A stretch of 5,426 nt of DNA, taken from Betaproteobacteria bacterium UBA6904. Lineage in GTDB: Bacteria; Pseudomonadota; Gammaproteobacteria; Burkholderiales; SG8-39. Both the position numbers and the translations under genes were made by a program. The stretch covers positions 2,611 to 8,036 of the forward strand of contig DKBI01000108.1 of assembly GCA_002451175.1 (NCBI GenBank), read 5' to 3'. Of the stretch, positions 1 through 5,256 are shown piece by piece; the first letter of the stretch is position 1, and each line of letters starts with the position of its first letter. The notes below the pieces were generated by a model that saw only the letters and a program-made list of their open reading frames with translations, searched no databases and was not told where the DNA came from.

Positions 1-1421
1 AATCGCCCGTCGGTGACCAGCGCGATCTTTTCCCCCATGCCCTGGCCGACGAGCAGCGCAGTCACGCCGAGCATCTCCCGCATGCCGGGCCCGCCCTTCG
101 GTCCCTCGTACCGGATGACGAGCACGTCTCCCGGGCGGTACGCACGACGCCGGACCACGTCGACGCACGCTTCCTCGGAATCGAAGACGCGCGCCGGTCC
201 CGCAAAGCGCAACGTCGCCAGCCCCGCGACCTTGACGAGCGCGCCGTCCGGCGCCAGCGAGCCTTTGAGCACGACCAGCCCGCCGCTCTCGCGCAACGGC
301 TTGCGCCGCACCACCTCGCCGTCGGCGCCCGGCTGCCCGGCCAGCGCACGCTCGAGCGTCGCGCCGGACAGCGTCAGGCAATCGCCGTGCAGCACGCCCC
401 GCCGCAGCAGTTCCTTCAGCACCGCGTACACGCCGCCGACCGCGTGCAGGTCCTTCGCCAGGAAGCGGCCGCCCGGTTTCAGGTCGGCGATCAGCGGCGT
501 GCGTTTCGCCACGCGGGCCAGGTCGTCGAGATCGAAACGGATTCCGGCTTCGTGGGCGATTGCCGGAATGTGCAGCCCGGCGTTCGTCGAGCCGCCGGTG
601 GCGGCGACCGCGGCGCACGCGTTCTCCAGGCTCTTGCGCGTCACCAGCTGGCGCGGCAGCGGCCCCGATCGCGCGAGCAGACGCATGACCGCCTCGCCGC
701 ACGCTCGCGCGAGCGCGCTGCGCTCCGGAGCGACCGCGGGCAGCGTCGCGGTGCCCGGCAGGGCGAGGCCGAGGGTCTCGCCCACCATGGCCATCGTGTT
801 CGCCGTGAACTGCCCCGGGCAGGCGCCGAGCGTCGGCAGGCAGGCGTGCTCCAGCTCGTCGAGTTCGCGCGGGCTCACGTGCCCGGCGTAGAGGCCGCCC
901 ACCGCCTCGTACGTATCGAGCACCGTGACGTCACGCCCGCGCCAGCGCCCGGGGAGCGCTGCGCCACCATAAAGGAACACCGACGGCAGGTTGAGGCGCA
1001 CCATCGCCATCATCATGCCGGGCAGCGTCTTGTCGCATCCGCCCAGCGTCACCAGCGCATCGTAGGCATGGCCGCGAGCCACCGCTTCGACGCCGTCCGC
1101 GATCAGCTCACGCGACGGCAGCGAAAAGCGCATCCCTCCGTGATTCATGGACATCGAGTCGGCCACCGAGATGGACGCAAAATCGAACGGCACTCCCCCG
1201 GCCTCGCGAACGCCCTCGCATGCGTCGCGCGCAAGCGCGCCGAGATGCGCGTTGCAGGGCGTCACCCGCCCGTCCGTCGAGGCGACGCCGACAAAGGGCT
1301 TGCCCAGGTCGCGGTCGCGGAGCCCCAGTGCGCGCAGGAAAGCGCGATGCGGTGCGCGGTCGATGCCCTCCACGGTCACGCGCGAGGGCCGAATCGGGAT
1401 CGTCTTCTTCACGCCAGGCAT
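1..1421 (-). CDS. ilvD: Dihydroxy-acid dehydratase (IlvD/Edd family), C-terminus cut by window edge
   Basis: The product dehydrates 2,3-dihydroxy acids to 2-keto acids. In isoleucine/valine synthesis this is the step giving 2-oxoisovalerate and its methyl homologue; it is a cytoplasmic iron-sulfur enzyme. I translated 473 complete codons from the ATG at 1421-1419 with no stop. Family landmarks appear in order: TPCN with Cys56, an SMSMNHGGM then SLPSRELIADG block (residues 89-110), the ILVD_EDD signature CDKTLPGMMMA (129-139), and GACPGQFTANTM with Cys201. The reading is cut inside the second signature, at TDGR (470-473). Cys56, Cys129 and Cys201 match the expected Fe-S ligands, and Lys131 the lysine carbamylated in related enzymes. 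Known DHADs have about 555-615 residues, so roughly 80-140 residues and the catalytic serine after TDGRF lie outside. No upstream in-frame start was found; the nearest Shine-Dalgarno-like GGGAG is 18 nt away, so the ribosome site is weak. The TANTM motif favours DHAD over sugar-acid dehydratases. A catabolic paralogue rather than the housekeeping enzyme is possible. Confidence 0.88.
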   Translation of the reverse strand, partial: MPGVKKTIPIRPSRVTVEGIDRAPHRAFLRALGLRDRDLGKPFVGVASTDGRVTPCNAHLGALARDACEGVREAGGVPFDFASISVADSMSMNHGGMRFSLPSRELIADGVEAVARGHAYDALVTLGGCDKTLPGMMMAMVRLNLPSVFLYGGAALPGRWRGRDVTVLDTYEAVGGLYAGHVSPRELDELEHACLPTLGACPGQFTANTMAMVGETLGLALPGTATLPAVAPERSALARACGEAVMRLLARSGPLPRQLVTRKSLENACAAVAATGGSTNAGLHIPAIAHEAGIRFDLDDLARVAKRTPLIADLKPGGRFLAKDLHAVGGVYAVLKELLRRGVLHGDCLTLSGATLERALAGQPGADGEVVRRKPLRESGGLVVLKGSLAPDGALVKVAGLATLRFAGPARVFDSEEACVDVVRRRAYRPGDVLVIRYEGPKGGPGMREMLGVTALLVGQGMGEKIALVTDGR

Positions 1422-1497
1422 TCTGCCAGCTTGCCGGTTCTCCCGGCGCGCCGTTGCGGTACGATGCGCGACACTCGACCCAGGGAGGATCGCCCGC
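1422..1497. promoter_or_regulatory. Divergent intergenic region between ilvD and the receptor operon
   Basis: This 76-bp gap separates two divergently transcribed genes, so it must hold the promoters for both or be flanked by them. On the plus strand TACGAT (1460-1465) matches the -10 consensus at four of six positions, including both ends. A poor -35 candidate, TTCTCC (1438-1443), lies 16 bp upstream. This would give an mRNA leader of about 25 nt before the ATG at 1498. A small GCCGG/CCGGC inverted repeat (1433-1437 and 1443-1447) and the 10-bp palindrome CGGCGCGCCG (1444-1453) lie between the two start codons and could be a regulator site, though both are cheap in DNA this GC-rich. I could not place a convincing minus-strand promoter. 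Confidence 0.35.
1482..1489 (+). promoter_or_regulatory. Strong ribosome binding site that fixes the receptor start
   Basis: AGGGAGGA ends 8 nt before the ATG at 1498. Together with the signal peptide that begins exactly there, it rules out the much longer upstream in-frame extension, which would run back to 1147 and lie antisense to ilvD. Confidence 0.8.
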
Positions 1498-2466
1498 ATG
1501 CTTTCTCGCATCACGGCACGGATTGCAGGTCTGCTGGTTCTGCTGCTGTCCACGGCCGCACTCGCGCAGCCGTACCCGGCGCGCGCGGTGAAGATCGTCG
1601 TGCCGTTCGGCGCCGGCGGCCCGGCCGACGTGTACGCGCGCTTCGTCGGCCAGCGGCTGCAGGAGGCGCTCGCGCAGCCTTTCGTCGTCGAGAACCGGCC
1701 CGGCGGAGGTTCGATCGTCGGCAGCGACGCGGTGGCCAAGTCGGCGCCCGACGGCTACACGCTGCTCATGATGTCGAACACGCATACGGTCAACGAAACG
1801 CTGATCCCGAAAAAGCCGTTCGAGCTGATGCGCGACTTCGCGCCGATCTCCGGCGTGAACTACTCCGACCTGCTGATGGTCGTGCACCCGTCCGTGGCTG
1901 CGGGCAATCTCAGCGAGTTCATCGCGCTGGCGAAGTCCAAGCCCAAGAGCCTCAATTACGCGTCCTCCGGCCCCGGCACGCCGTACCACATGGCGGGCGA
2001 GCTGTTCAAGGCGATGGCCGGCGTGGACATCGAGCACGTTCCCTACAAGGGCAGCGACGGCGCGCGCGTCGGCATCCTGGGCGGACAGGTGCAGATGATG
2101 TTCGACGCGATCACGACGATGGCGCCGCAGGTGAAGGCCGGCAAGGTCAAGGCCATGGGCACGACGGGCAGGACGCGCTCGGCGGTGCTCCCGGAAGTGC
2201 CCACCGTGTCGGAAGCGGGCGTGCCGGGCTACGAGGCGGTGATCTGGCTGGGACTGATGGCGCCTGCGGGCACGCCGCGGCCGGTTCTCGAGCGCCTCAA
2301 CGTCGAAGTGAATCGCATCCTGGCCCTCCCCGAAGTCAAGGAGACCTGGAGCAAGCAGGGCGCGGTGCCGATGGGCATGTCGCTGGAGCAGTTCGACAAG
2401 TTCCTGCGCGACGACATCGTGAAGTGGGCGCGCGTGGTGAAACTCTCCGGCGCCAAGGTGGATTGA
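1498..2466 (+). CDS. Bug/TctC-family periplasmic solute-binding receptor
   Basis: This is an extracytoplasmic solute receptor of the tripartite tricarboxylate transporter type, a family that binds carboxylates and related small acids in the periplasm. The protein has 322 residues, the usual length. Residues 1-23 form a Sec signal peptide: a short basic start with Arg4 and Arg8, a leucine-rich core at about 11-17, and a cleavage site STAALA|QP after Ala23. The mature part opens with YPARAVKIVVPFGAGGPAD (26-44), the family's first ligand loop, followed by VVENRPGGGSIVGSD and the hallmark APDGYTLLM. A later block, YASSGPGTPYHMAGELFK followed by VPYKGS, forms the second ligand face. The ATG is set by the strong ribosome site at 1482-1489. 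No TctA or TctB membrane partner is visible in the window, as is common for Bug receptors, which are often orphan. Four nucleotides separate its stop from the next gene, so it leads the operon. The ligand cannot be told from sequence. Confidence 0.95.
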   Translation: MLSRITARIAGLLVLLLSTAALAQPYPARAVKIVVPFGAGGPADVYARFVGQRLQEALAQPFVVENRPGGGSIVGSDAVAKSAPDGYTLLMMSNTHTVNETLIPKKPFELMRDFAPISGVNYSDLLMVVHPSVAAGNLSEFIALAKSKPKSLNYASSGPGTPYHMAGELFKAMAGVDIEHVPYKGSDGARVGILGGQVQMMFDAITTMAPQVKAGKVKAMGTTGRTRSAVLPEVPTVSEAGVPGYEAVIWLGLMAPAGTPRPVLERLNVEVNRILALPEVKETWSKQGAVPMGMSLEQFDKFLRDDIVKWARVVKLSGAKVD

Positions 2467-2470
2467 CGGC

Positions 2471-3139
2471 GTGGCGCTGCGCATGTTGAGCGCCGGCGCG
2501 GCGCAGGGCGTCGTCACCCGGCTTGCCGCCCAGCTGGGCATCACGCTCGACGCGCAATTCGGCGCCGTCGGCGCGATGCAGGAGCTGCTGGACGCGGGAA
2601 CCCCGTGCGATCTCATCATTCTCACCCGCCGGCAAGTCGACGCCCTGCTCGCGCAGGGACGCGCTGCGACGGCCGCCGATCTCGGCCGCGTGCGCACCGG
2701 CGTCGCGGTGCGCCGCGACGACCCGCTGCCCGCGATCGCAACGCCCGACGCGCTGCGCAAGGCGCTGCTCGCCGCCGAGGAGATCTACCATCCCGACCCG
2801 ACAAAGGCGACGGCGGGCATTCATTTCGCGAAGGTGATCGCGGCGCTCGGCATCGCGGACGCGGTGTCCGGGCGGCTGCGCCCGCATCCGAACGGCGCGA
2901 CCGCCATGCGCGCGCTGGTGGCCACCCGCGCGTCCCGGGCGATCGGCTGCACGCAGATCACCGAGATCCGCAATACGGAAGGTTGCGTGCTCGTCGGCCC
3001 GCTGCCGAAGGAATTCGAACTCGCCACGACCTATACGGCGGCCCTGCGTTCCGAAGAGGCCGAGGCGCGGGATTTCTTCCGGCAGCTGACGGGCGGTGAC
3101 TCCGCGGCGCTGCGCCACAGCCTGGGGTTCGAGTCGTGA
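2471..3139 (+). CDS. ModA-like substrate-binding domain protein without signal peptide
   Basis: The 222-residue protein looks like the ModA/type-2 periplasmic-binding fold (SBP_bac_11-like). Its first strand reads LRMLSAGAAQGVV (3-15), matching the AASL region of ModA. FGAVGAMQELLDAG (30-43) then CDLIIL matches the family's 'fgsSG..qi..Ga.aDv' block, and ALVATRASRAIGCTQITEI falls in the later ligand-loop area. Two things differ from transport ModA. There is no secretion signal: the GTG start sits directly at the first strand, and an in-frame TGA at 2438-2440 leaves only ten codons upstream. Also, the position expected to carry the second oxyanion-binding serine is Val33. A cytosolic or non-molybdate role is therefore likely. 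The GTG at 2471 has AAGGTGG (2455-2461) nine bases upstream; ATG at 2483 is the alternative start but would cut the first strand. The stop overlaps the next start by 4 bases. Family assignment is good, the function unknown. Confidence 0.8.
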   Translation: MALRMLSAGAAQGVVTRLAAQLGITLDAQFGAVGAMQELLDAGTPCDLIILTRRQVDALLAQGRAATAADLGRVRTGVAVRRDDPLPAIATPDALRKALLAAEEIYHPDPTKATAGIHFAKVIAALGIADAVSGRLRPHPNGATAMRALVATRASRAIGCTQITEIRNTEGCVLVGPLPKEFELATTYTAALRSEEAEARDFFRQLTGGDSAALRHSLGFES

Positions 3140-3768
3140 GCGCATTCTCGAGCGATCGCCTGGCGATCGTCGAGGTCGTGCAGAACTGGGCGCTGTGGCG
3201 CGACGCCGGCGACTGGGACCGATTCCGCACCGTCTGGCACGACGACGGCTGGATGACGGCGACCTGGTTCCAGGGGCCGGCCGAGAAATTCATCGAGGTC
3301 AGCCGCGCCGGGTTCGAGCGCGGCGTGAGCATCCTGCATTTTCTCGGCGGCTCGAGCGTCGACCTGAACGGCGCGCGCGCCGTCGCGCAGACCAAGATGA
3401 CGATCAACCAGCGCGCGGTCGTGGACGGCGTGCTCGCCGACGTGATCTGCACGGGGCGTTTCTACGATTTCTTCGAGAAACGCGCGGACCGCTGGGCCAT
3501 CGTGCGGCGCCAGCCGATCTACGAGAAGGACCGCCTCGATCCCGTCGATCCGGCCGTGCGGCTGGCCCTCGACGCCGCGCTGCTCGGACGCTTTCCGGAG
3601 GGCTATCGGCATCTGGCGTACCTGCAGACGCGCAACGGCTTCACGATCAAGCTCGATCTGCCCCAGTTGCAAGGCGCGGAAGTGGAGCGGCTCTATGCCC
3701 AGGGCCGCGCCTGGCTCGCGGGCGCCGCGACGGCCTTTGCCGAGGACGCGCGCGCCGGGATCCCATGA
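3136..3768 (+). CDS. SnoaL/NTF2-like domain protein
   Basis: The 210-residue protein appears to be of the NTF2-like superfamily (SnoaL_4-type), an alpha+beta barrel used by small lyases, isomerases and dehydratases and by non-enzymatic pocket proteins. The opening helix with WALWRDAGDWDRF (18-30) then VWHDDGWM (33-40) is the typical start of this fold: a tryptophan-rich helix, then the strand carrying acidic and histidine residues. His35, Asp36, Asp37 and His68 (in ILHFLGG) line the usual pocket positions and are candidate catalytic residues. The barrel strands continue through TKMTINQRA, DVICTGRFYDFFEK and WAIVRRQPIYEKD (to about 132). A C-terminal tail of about 75 residues, with FPEGYRHLAYLQ, KLDLPQLQG and RLYAQGRAWLAG, resembles the conserved extension of one SnoaL-like subgroup. 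The GTG start overlaps the previous stop in GTGA and its stop overlaps the next start in ATGA, so translation is coupled on both sides. Substrate unknown; steroid, polyketide or aromatic acids are only guesses from the superfamily. Confidence 0.82.
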   Translation: MSAFSSDRLAIVEVVQNWALWRDAGDWDRFRTVWHDDGWMTATWFQGPAEKFIEVSRAGFERGVSILHFLGGSSVDLNGARAVAQTKMTINQRAVVDGVLADVICTGRFYDFFEKRADRWAIVRRQPIYEKDRLDPVDPAVRLALDAALLGRFPEGYRHLAYLQTRNGFTIKLDLPQLQGAEVERLYAQGRAWLAGAATAFAEDARAGIP

Positions 3769-4574
3769 CGGCCGAGTCCGCGCCGGCAAGCGCGTTCGAG
3801 CGCCTGCAGGGTGCCGCGTTCCGCGCCACCGCGCTGACGCGCGGGCCCTGGCATCCCGAGCACCAGCATGCGGGGCCGCCAATCGCGCTCGTCGCCGGCG
3901 AGATCGAGCGCGCGGCGGCGGCGCTCGGCTTGACGCACATCGCGCGGATCACCGCCAACCTGTTTCGACCGATCCCGATTGCCGAGTTGCAGGTCGAGGT
4001 GGCCACCGATTACGCCGGCCGCAACGCCGCGCACTTCGCCGCCCGGCTGCATGCGGGGGGCAAGGAAGTGGCGCGCTTCACGGCGCTCGCCCAGCGCGAG
4101 TGGCCGGTCGATCTGCCGGAAGGCCTGCCGGGGCATCCGCTGCCGTCCGCGCCGCGCCCGCCCGCGGAGTCGACGGCGGCGCGTTTTCCGTTCAATCGCA
4201 CGATGACCGGCTATCAGGACCTGATCGAGAGCCGTCTCGCGCAGGGCTCCTTCTTCACCGGACCCTCGGCCGTCTGGTTCCGGCTGCGGCATCCGCTGCT
4301 GCCGGGGGAGACGCCGAGCGCGATCCAGCGCGTGGCGGTGGCCGCCGATTCGGGGAACGGCATCAGTGCGGTGCTGGATTTCAACCGCTACCTGTTCGTC
4401 AACTTCGACCTGACGATCAACCTGCTGCGCCCCGCGCAGGGCGACTGGGTCTGCATCGACGCGCGGACGCTGATCGGCGGCTCGGGCGGCGGGCTGGCGG
4501 AGGCGCGGATCTTCGACGCGGCGGGGCGCATCGGCCGCTCGACGCAGAGCCTCACCGTGCGCCCGCGCGATTGA
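3765..4574 (+). CDS. Acyl-CoA thioesterase-like double-hotdog protein
   Basis: The 269-residue protein matches the thioesterase family with two fused hotdog domains (TesB-like, 4HBT_3), which hydrolyse acyl-CoA to free acid and CoA in the cytoplasm. The first hotdog carries WHPEHQHAGPPIALVAGEIE (29-48), the usual histidine-glycine turn into the long hotdog helix. A proline-rich linker (about 125-140) leads to the second hotdog, with VWFRLRHPLLPGE, then VAADSGNG with Asp195, FVNFDLTINLLRP (210-222), GGSGGGLAEARIFDAAG and STQSLTV with Gln261. By alignment by eye to E. coli TesB (Asp204, Thr228, Gln278), Asp195 and Gln261 are kept, while the threonine position appears to be Asn213. The ATG sits in an ATGA overlap with the SnoaL-like gene. 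In the operon it could release CoA from a pathway intermediate. Family assignment is firm; substrate chain length or type is not predictable. Confidence 0.87.
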   Translation: MTAESAPASAFERLQGAAFRATALTRGPWHPEHQHAGPPIALVAGEIERAAAALGLTHIARITANLFRPIPIAELQVEVATDYAGRNAAHFAARLHAGGKEVARFTALAQREWPVDLPEGLPGHPLPSAPRPPAESTAARFPFNRTMTGYQDLIESRLAQGSFFTGPSAVWFRLRHPLLPGETPSAIQRVAVAADSGNGISAVLDFNRYLFVNFDLTINLLRPAQGDWVCIDARTLIGGSGGGLAEARIFDAAGRIGRSTQSLTVRPRD

Positions 4575-4603
4575 CGCGCCGCCTATCGACGCCGCGTCAA
4601 TCG
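4568..4603 (+). terminator. 11-bp inverted repeat across the thioesterase stop codon
   Basis: CGATTGACGCG (4568-4578) pairs perfectly with CGCGTCAATCG (4593-4603) across a 14-nt spacer. The left arm includes the TGA stop of the thioesterase gene (4572-4574). In mRNA this is a strong stem at the end of the four-gene operon. No U-run follows, so it is not a canonical intrinsic terminator. It may be a 3'-end stabilising stem, a Rho-associated structure, or a DNA operator for the gene at 4639. The pairing is read directly; the role is inferred. Confidence 0.45.
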
Positions 4604-4612
4604 GAATACACT
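4586..4612 (+). promoter_or_regulatory. Weak candidate promoter for the gene at 4639
   Basis: TACACT (4607-4612) matches four of six -10 positions and TCGACG (4586-4591) four of six -35 positions, with a 15-bp spacer that is shorter than ideal. Initiation near 4619 would give a leader of about 20 nt. The candidate overlaps the right arm of the inverted repeat at 4568-4603, which could therefore act as an operator. Evidence is only consensus matching by eye. Confidence 0.25.
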
Positions 4613-4638
4613 GGCCGGAACGCTCCGGAGCCCCCGCC

Positions 4639-5040
4639 ATGTCCTCCCACGGCCCAGCGCTCACGCTGGACGAAGAACTCGCGAAACTCGAAGAAACCGC
4701 CCGCATGGCCTCGATGGCGATCACGAACGCCCGCACGGTGCGCGAGGCCATCGCCGCCGCCGAAGTGGACGTGCCGCATCACCTGATCACGGTGGCCCGC
4801 ACGCGCGTTCCGACGCTGGGGAGACTGCGGCGCGTGCGCGACCTGCGCATCGAGGACATCGTCCGGGAGCAGCTCGCGACGCTGCAGGCGGAGCGCAGCG
4901 ATCTCGTCGCGATCCGTGAATTCGACCGCGTGAAGGCGTCGGACTGGAGCGCGCTGCGCACGGAGAATCCCGATCTCTACTCCAAGTCGCTGCACGAGGC
5001 GAACCTCATCATCCAGCGCAAGAGCAAGGCGAAGAAGTAG
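4639..5040 (+). CDS. Hypothetical 133-residue soluble helical protein
   Basis: I do not recognise this family. The ATG follows CGGAG (4626-4630) at 8 nt. The protein has no signal peptide and no membrane segment. It looks mainly alpha-helical: an acidic N-terminal helix (LDEELAKLEETARMA, about 10-24), a middle rich in valine and arginine (VARTRVPTLGRLRRVRDLR), a charged helix with REQLATLQAERSDL, then a region with KASDWSALRTENPDLY. It ends in a lysine-rich tail, QRKSKAKK. Mixed charge, a basic tail and small size could suit a nucleic-acid-binding or scaffold protein, but no motif supports either. It is separated from the operon by 64 bp and a strong inverted repeat, so it may be transcribed on its own. 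Its codon choice (strong GC at third positions) and good ribosome site support a real gene. The stop is 12 nt before the left-pointing terminator hairpin. Confidence 0.75.
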   Translation: MSSHGPALTLDEELAKLEETARMASMAITNARTVREAIAAAEVDVPHHLITVARTRVPTLGRLRRVRDLRIEDIVREQLATLQAERSDLVAIREFDRVKASDWSALRTENPDLYSKSLHEANLIIQRKSKAKK

Positions 5041-5045
5041 GCGGC

Positions 5046-5080
5046 AAAAAAATCCCCGGTGCGCGCGAACGCACCGGGGA
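5046..5080 (-). terminator. Intrinsic terminator reading on the minus strand
   Basis: TCCCCGGTGCG (5053-5063) and CGCACCGGGGA (5070-5080) form a perfect 11-bp GC-rich stem with the six-base loop CGCGAA on the plus strand. Seven A residues (5046-5052) lie directly to its left. Read on the minus strand this is a hairpin immediately followed by TTTTTTT, a textbook Rho-independent terminator. On the plus strand the hairpin is followed by AAGTTCC, with no T-run, so it would terminate the gene ending at 5040 poorly. The minus-strand direction is puzzling, because no recognisable minus-strand gene lies to its right. Confidence 0.75.
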
Positions 5081-5089
5081 AAGTTCCGA

Positions 5090-5114
5090 TGCCAGCTGGG
5101 AGACAGTACTGGCA
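5090..5114. other. Bulged hairpin with TCTCC (minus) / GGAGA (plus) loop
   Basis: TGCCAG (5090-5095) pairs with CTGGCA (5109-5114), and CTG (5096-5098) with CAG (5104-5106). This gives a 9-bp stem interrupted by a TA bulge (5107-5108) and capped by five bases, GGAGA on the plus strand or TCTCC on the minus. The pairing is seen directly; it can form in RNA of either strand. Confidence 0.55.
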
Positions 5115-5124
5115 CCTACGTGTC

Positions 5125-5151
5125 GCAGCCGGCGATCGACTGCCGGACTGC
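5125..5151. other. Bulged hairpin upstream of the GMC gene
   Basis: GCAGCCGGC (5125-5133) pairs with GCCGG (5142-5146) and CTGC (5148-5151), leaving one bulged A at 5147 and an eight-base loop. Part of its right arm can instead pair with 5185-5194, so two alternative folds are available. It is either part of a minus-strand small RNA or of the plus-strand leader. Confidence 0.5.
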
Positions 5152-5198
5152 AGCCCGCAGTGTGCGCTGAACCGGGAGAAATTGCGGCAGTCCGAAAG

Positions 5199-5204
5199 TA
5201 TGAT
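5199..5204 (+). promoter_or_regulatory. Candidate -10 element of the GMC gene
   Basis: TATGAT matches five of six -10 consensus bases. No matching -35 lies at 16-18 bp, so a promoter here would need an activator or be non-sigma70. Initiation would fall near 5211, directly at the palindrome 5212-5223, about 46 nt before the GMC start codon. Confidence 0.3.
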
Positions 5205-5207
5205 CGC

Positions 5208-5227
5208 ACTTCGACCTAGGTCGCAGT
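5208..5227. promoter_or_regulatory. Palindromic operator candidate
   Basis: CGACCTAGGTCG (5212-5223) is a perfect 12-bp palindrome. After one mismatched pair (5211/5224) the symmetry resumes as ACT (5208-5210) and AGT (5225-5227), giving 20 bp with 9 of 10 pairs matching. The site lies 33 bp before the GMC start and just after the TATGAT hexamer, the place expected for a dimeric regulator's binding site. The regulator is not in the window and I cannot assign its family. Confidence 0.5.
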
Positions 5228-5256
5228 ACTCAGCCTGACCCTGGAGCGCGGCGCGC

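Larger units (their letters stand above)
5047..5190 (-). ncRNA. Candidate small RNA (about 140 nt) ending at the minus-strand terminator
   Basis: Reading leftward, this stretch holds a bulged hairpin (5151-5125), a second bulged hairpin (5114-5090) and then the terminator hairpin with its T7 tail. That arrangement is typical of a free-standing bacterial small RNA. A possible minus-strand -10, CATACT (complement of 5197-5202), matches four of six positions and would start RNA near 5190; I see no good -35. The sequence UCUCCC occurs twice on this strand, once across the apical loop of the second hairpin. C-rich unpaired motifs of this kind in other sRNAs pair with Shine-Dalgarno sequences. The 5' end is uncertain. 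An alternative is that the terminator serves read-through antisense transcription and the hairpins belong to the plus-strand leader of the GMC gene. Confidence 0.33.

Noticed and set aside
1147..1497. N-terminal extension of the Bug receptor
   Set aside because: The frame stays open upstream, but the signal peptide and the strong ribosome site place the start at 1498, and the extension would be antisense to ilvD.
387..2489. Very long plus-strand open frame (700 codons) overlapping ilvD and the receptor gene
   Set aside because: It runs antisense to the conserved IlvD motifs and out of frame with the Bug receptor, and its protein is Arg/Ala/His-rich without family motifs, so it is a GC-composition shadow.
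1108..2760. Long minus-strand open frame (550 codons)
   Set aside because: It is antisense to the Bug receptor and out of frame with ilvD; its low-complexity Arg/His-rich protein marks it as a shadow.
3693..4751. Minus-strand open frame (352 codons) opposite the thioesterase
   Set aside because: It crosses two genes and an inverted repeat and has no recognisable motif; the plus-strand protein has clear hotdog motifs.
5200..5238. Twelve-codon upstream ORF (MIALRPRSQYSA) before the GMC gene, as a leader peptide
   Set aside because: The nearest Shine-Dalgarno-like sequence (GGGAG at 5174) is over 20 nt away and the ORF is built from the palindrome; no run of regulatory codons is visible.
5041..5256. 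tRNA, CRISPR array or mobile-element end in the structured gap
   Set aside because: There is no cloverleaf or TTCRA-type T-arm, no regularly spaced direct repeats, and no terminal inverted repeats with a transposase.
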